A stretch of DNA of 64,000 nucleotides from Vitis vinifera (lineage: Eukaryota > Streptophyta > Magnoliopsida > Vitales > Vitaceae). Of the stretch, positions 62,877 to 64,000 are shown piece after piece. The stretch covers positions 2,309,001-2,373,000 of the forward strand of contig NC_081817.1 in assembly GCF_030704535.1 (NCBI RefSeq), read 5' to 3'. The position numbers were made by a program, and so were the translations under genes. Every line of letters starts with the position of its first letter. Position 1 is the first letter of the stretch. The notes under the pieces were generated by a model. That model worked only from the letters and a program-made list of their open reading frames with translations. It had not been told where the DNA came from and made no database searches.

Positions 62877-64000
62877 ATGGTGGGAAAAGAGGATGGTTCT
62901 CGTGTTCCGTACCAGGTTGCTGGAAATCGGAAAACGTTCTGGCGGTCGGCGTCCTGGTCTTCGTCTCGGACGGGGCTGAGAAACCCTGAGTCTGAAGAAA
63001 AGGATTGCTCAGATCCAAACGGTGGTATTGGGAATAATAGTGGCCAAAACCGGCGGTTTCCGGCTCCATTAACCCCACGATCTCAGCAAAACTGTAAGGC
63101 CCGGGCGTGCTTGCCACCACTGCAGCCATTGTCCATTGCTCGCAGGAGCTTGGATGAGTGGCCAAAGGCAAGTTCTGATGATGTTGGGGAGTGGCCTCAA
63201 CCACCCACCCCAAGTGGGAGAGATATGAATAAGGGTGGAGATAGGCTGAAGCTTGATTTGTCTGCGATTCAGAAAAACCCGGATAAGAATGGTGGGCTTG
63301 TGAGGAGGGATAAGATTGCATTCTTTGATAAAGAGTGCTCTAAGGTTGCTGAACATATATATCTTGGGGGAGATGCGGTTGCAAAGGATAGGGAGATTTT
63401 GAAGCAGAACAGAATCACCCATATTCTCAATTGTGTGGGTTTTGTTTGTCCTGAATATTTCAGAGCCGATTTTGTGTACAGAACTTTGTGGTTGCAGGAT
63501 AGTCCATCTGAAGACATCACCAGTATACTTTATGATGTTTTTGACTACTTTGAGGATGTTAGAGAACAGGGGGGAAGGGTTTTTGTTCATTGTTGCCAAG
63601 GGGTGTCTCGATCCACTTCGCTTGTGATTGCATATCTTATGTGGAGAGAAGGGCAGAGTTTTGAAGATGCATTTCAGTATGTGAAAGCAGCTAGGGGAAT
63701 TGCTGATCCAAATATGGGGTTTGCTTGCCAGTTGTTACAGTGTCAAAAAAGGGTCCATGCCTTTCCTCTTAGTCCAAGTTCATTACTGAGGATGTATAGA
63801 ATTGCCCCACACTCTCCATATGATCCTTTGCATCTTGTTCCAAAAATGTTGAATGATCCTTCACCATCTGCTCTTGATTCTAGGGGTGCATTTATTGTAC
63901 ATGTACCTTCTGCAATCTATGTTTGGATTGGTAAAAATTGTGAGTTCATAATGGAAAGGGATGCCAGAGCTGCGGTTTGTCAGATTGTTCGTTATGAAAG
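62877..64000 (+). CDS. MKP1: MAP kinase phosphatase 1-like, 5' part (cut by window edge)
   Basis: Dual-specificity phosphatase that in Arabidopsis dephosphorylates MAPKs (MPK3, MPK6) and dampens stress and immune signalling. The frame is open from MVGKEDGSRVPYQ to the window end (374 residues, no intron seen). After a basic, Ser/Pro-rich N-terminus, the phosphatase domain starts about residue 158 (AEHIYLGGDAVAKDREILK). It has the general-acid Asp at residue 208 (LWLQDSPSED) and the catalytic loop HCCQGVSRST with Cys239 and Arg245. From about residue 336 a gelsolin-like segment begins (GAFIVHVPSAIYVWIGKNC). The pairing of a phosphatase with a gelsolin-like region is diagnostic of plant MKP1. 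The family protein is about 780 aa, so roughly half is outside the window. The start is the first ATG in frame with the conserved N-terminus. Confidence 0.93.
   Translation, partial: MVGKEDGSRVPYQVAGNRKTFWRSASWSSSRTGLRNPESEEKDCSDPNGGIGNNSGQNRRFPAPLTPRSQQNCKARACLPPLQPLSIARRSLDEWPKASSDDVGEWPQPPTPSGRDMNKGGDRLKLDLSAIQKNPDKNGGLVRRDKIAFFDKECSKVAEHIYLGGDAVAKDREILKQNRITHILNCVGFVCPEYFRADFVYRTLWLQDSPSEDITSILYDVFDYFEDVREQGGRVFVHCCQGVSRSTSLVIAYLMWREGQSFEDAFQYVKAARGIADPNMGFACQLLQCQKRVHAFPLSPSSLLRMYRIAPHSPYDPLHLVPKMLNDPSPSALDSRGAFIVHVPSAIYVWIGKNCEFIMERDARAAVCQIVRYE

Overview
The window looks like nuclear DNA of a dicot plant: AT-rich, with intron-rich genes whose reconstructed proteins closely resemble Arabidopsis families, and with a high load of retrotransposon remnants. 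Grapevine or a similar woody dicot is my best guess, but that is inference. Four protein-coding genes and one tRNA gene could be reconstructed. Splice sites were read by eye as GT-AG, and every joined exon set stays in frame.

Layout. 1-4900: decayed LTR-retrotransposon sequence, including a minus-strand Ty3/gypsy chromovirus integrase with chromodomain, interrupted by a 504-bp hAT-like MITE. 5009-19397 (minus): complete 17-exon group 4 sulfate transporter (SULTR4 type, 706 aa), with LINE and TRIM-like remnants in its introns. 20346-23753: a 3.4-kb near-palindromic element whose arms (about 1.3 and 1.2 kb) both carry a minisatellite of hairpin-forming units; it is the most unusual structure here. 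25634-29521 (minus): complete 6-exon manganese-type cation diffusion facilitator, MTP11-like, 399 aa. 29650-41260: long gene-poor AT-rich stretch with a decayed minus-strand Ty1/copia element and several local duplications. 41269-41340 (minus): tRNA-His(GTG). 41580-56452 (plus): complete 15-exon beta-N-acetylhexosaminidase (HEXO1-like, 541 aa), with a 17-nt micro-exon and two LINE insertions in its last intron, one framed by a perfect 16-bp target-site duplication. 56460-62260: gene-poor. 62877 to the right edge (plus): 5' part of a MAP kinase phosphatase 1 (MKP1-like) gene.

Function. The genes are independent and do not form one pathway: vacuolar sulfate efflux, Golgi/endomembrane Mn handling, vacuolar glycan trimming and MAPK signalling. 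The HEXO1-MKP1 order matches, to my knowledge, adjacent Arabidopsis genes (At3g55260 and At3g55270), so this edge is probably an old conserved microsyntenic block. I saw no bacterial-type system, CRISPR array or gene cluster.
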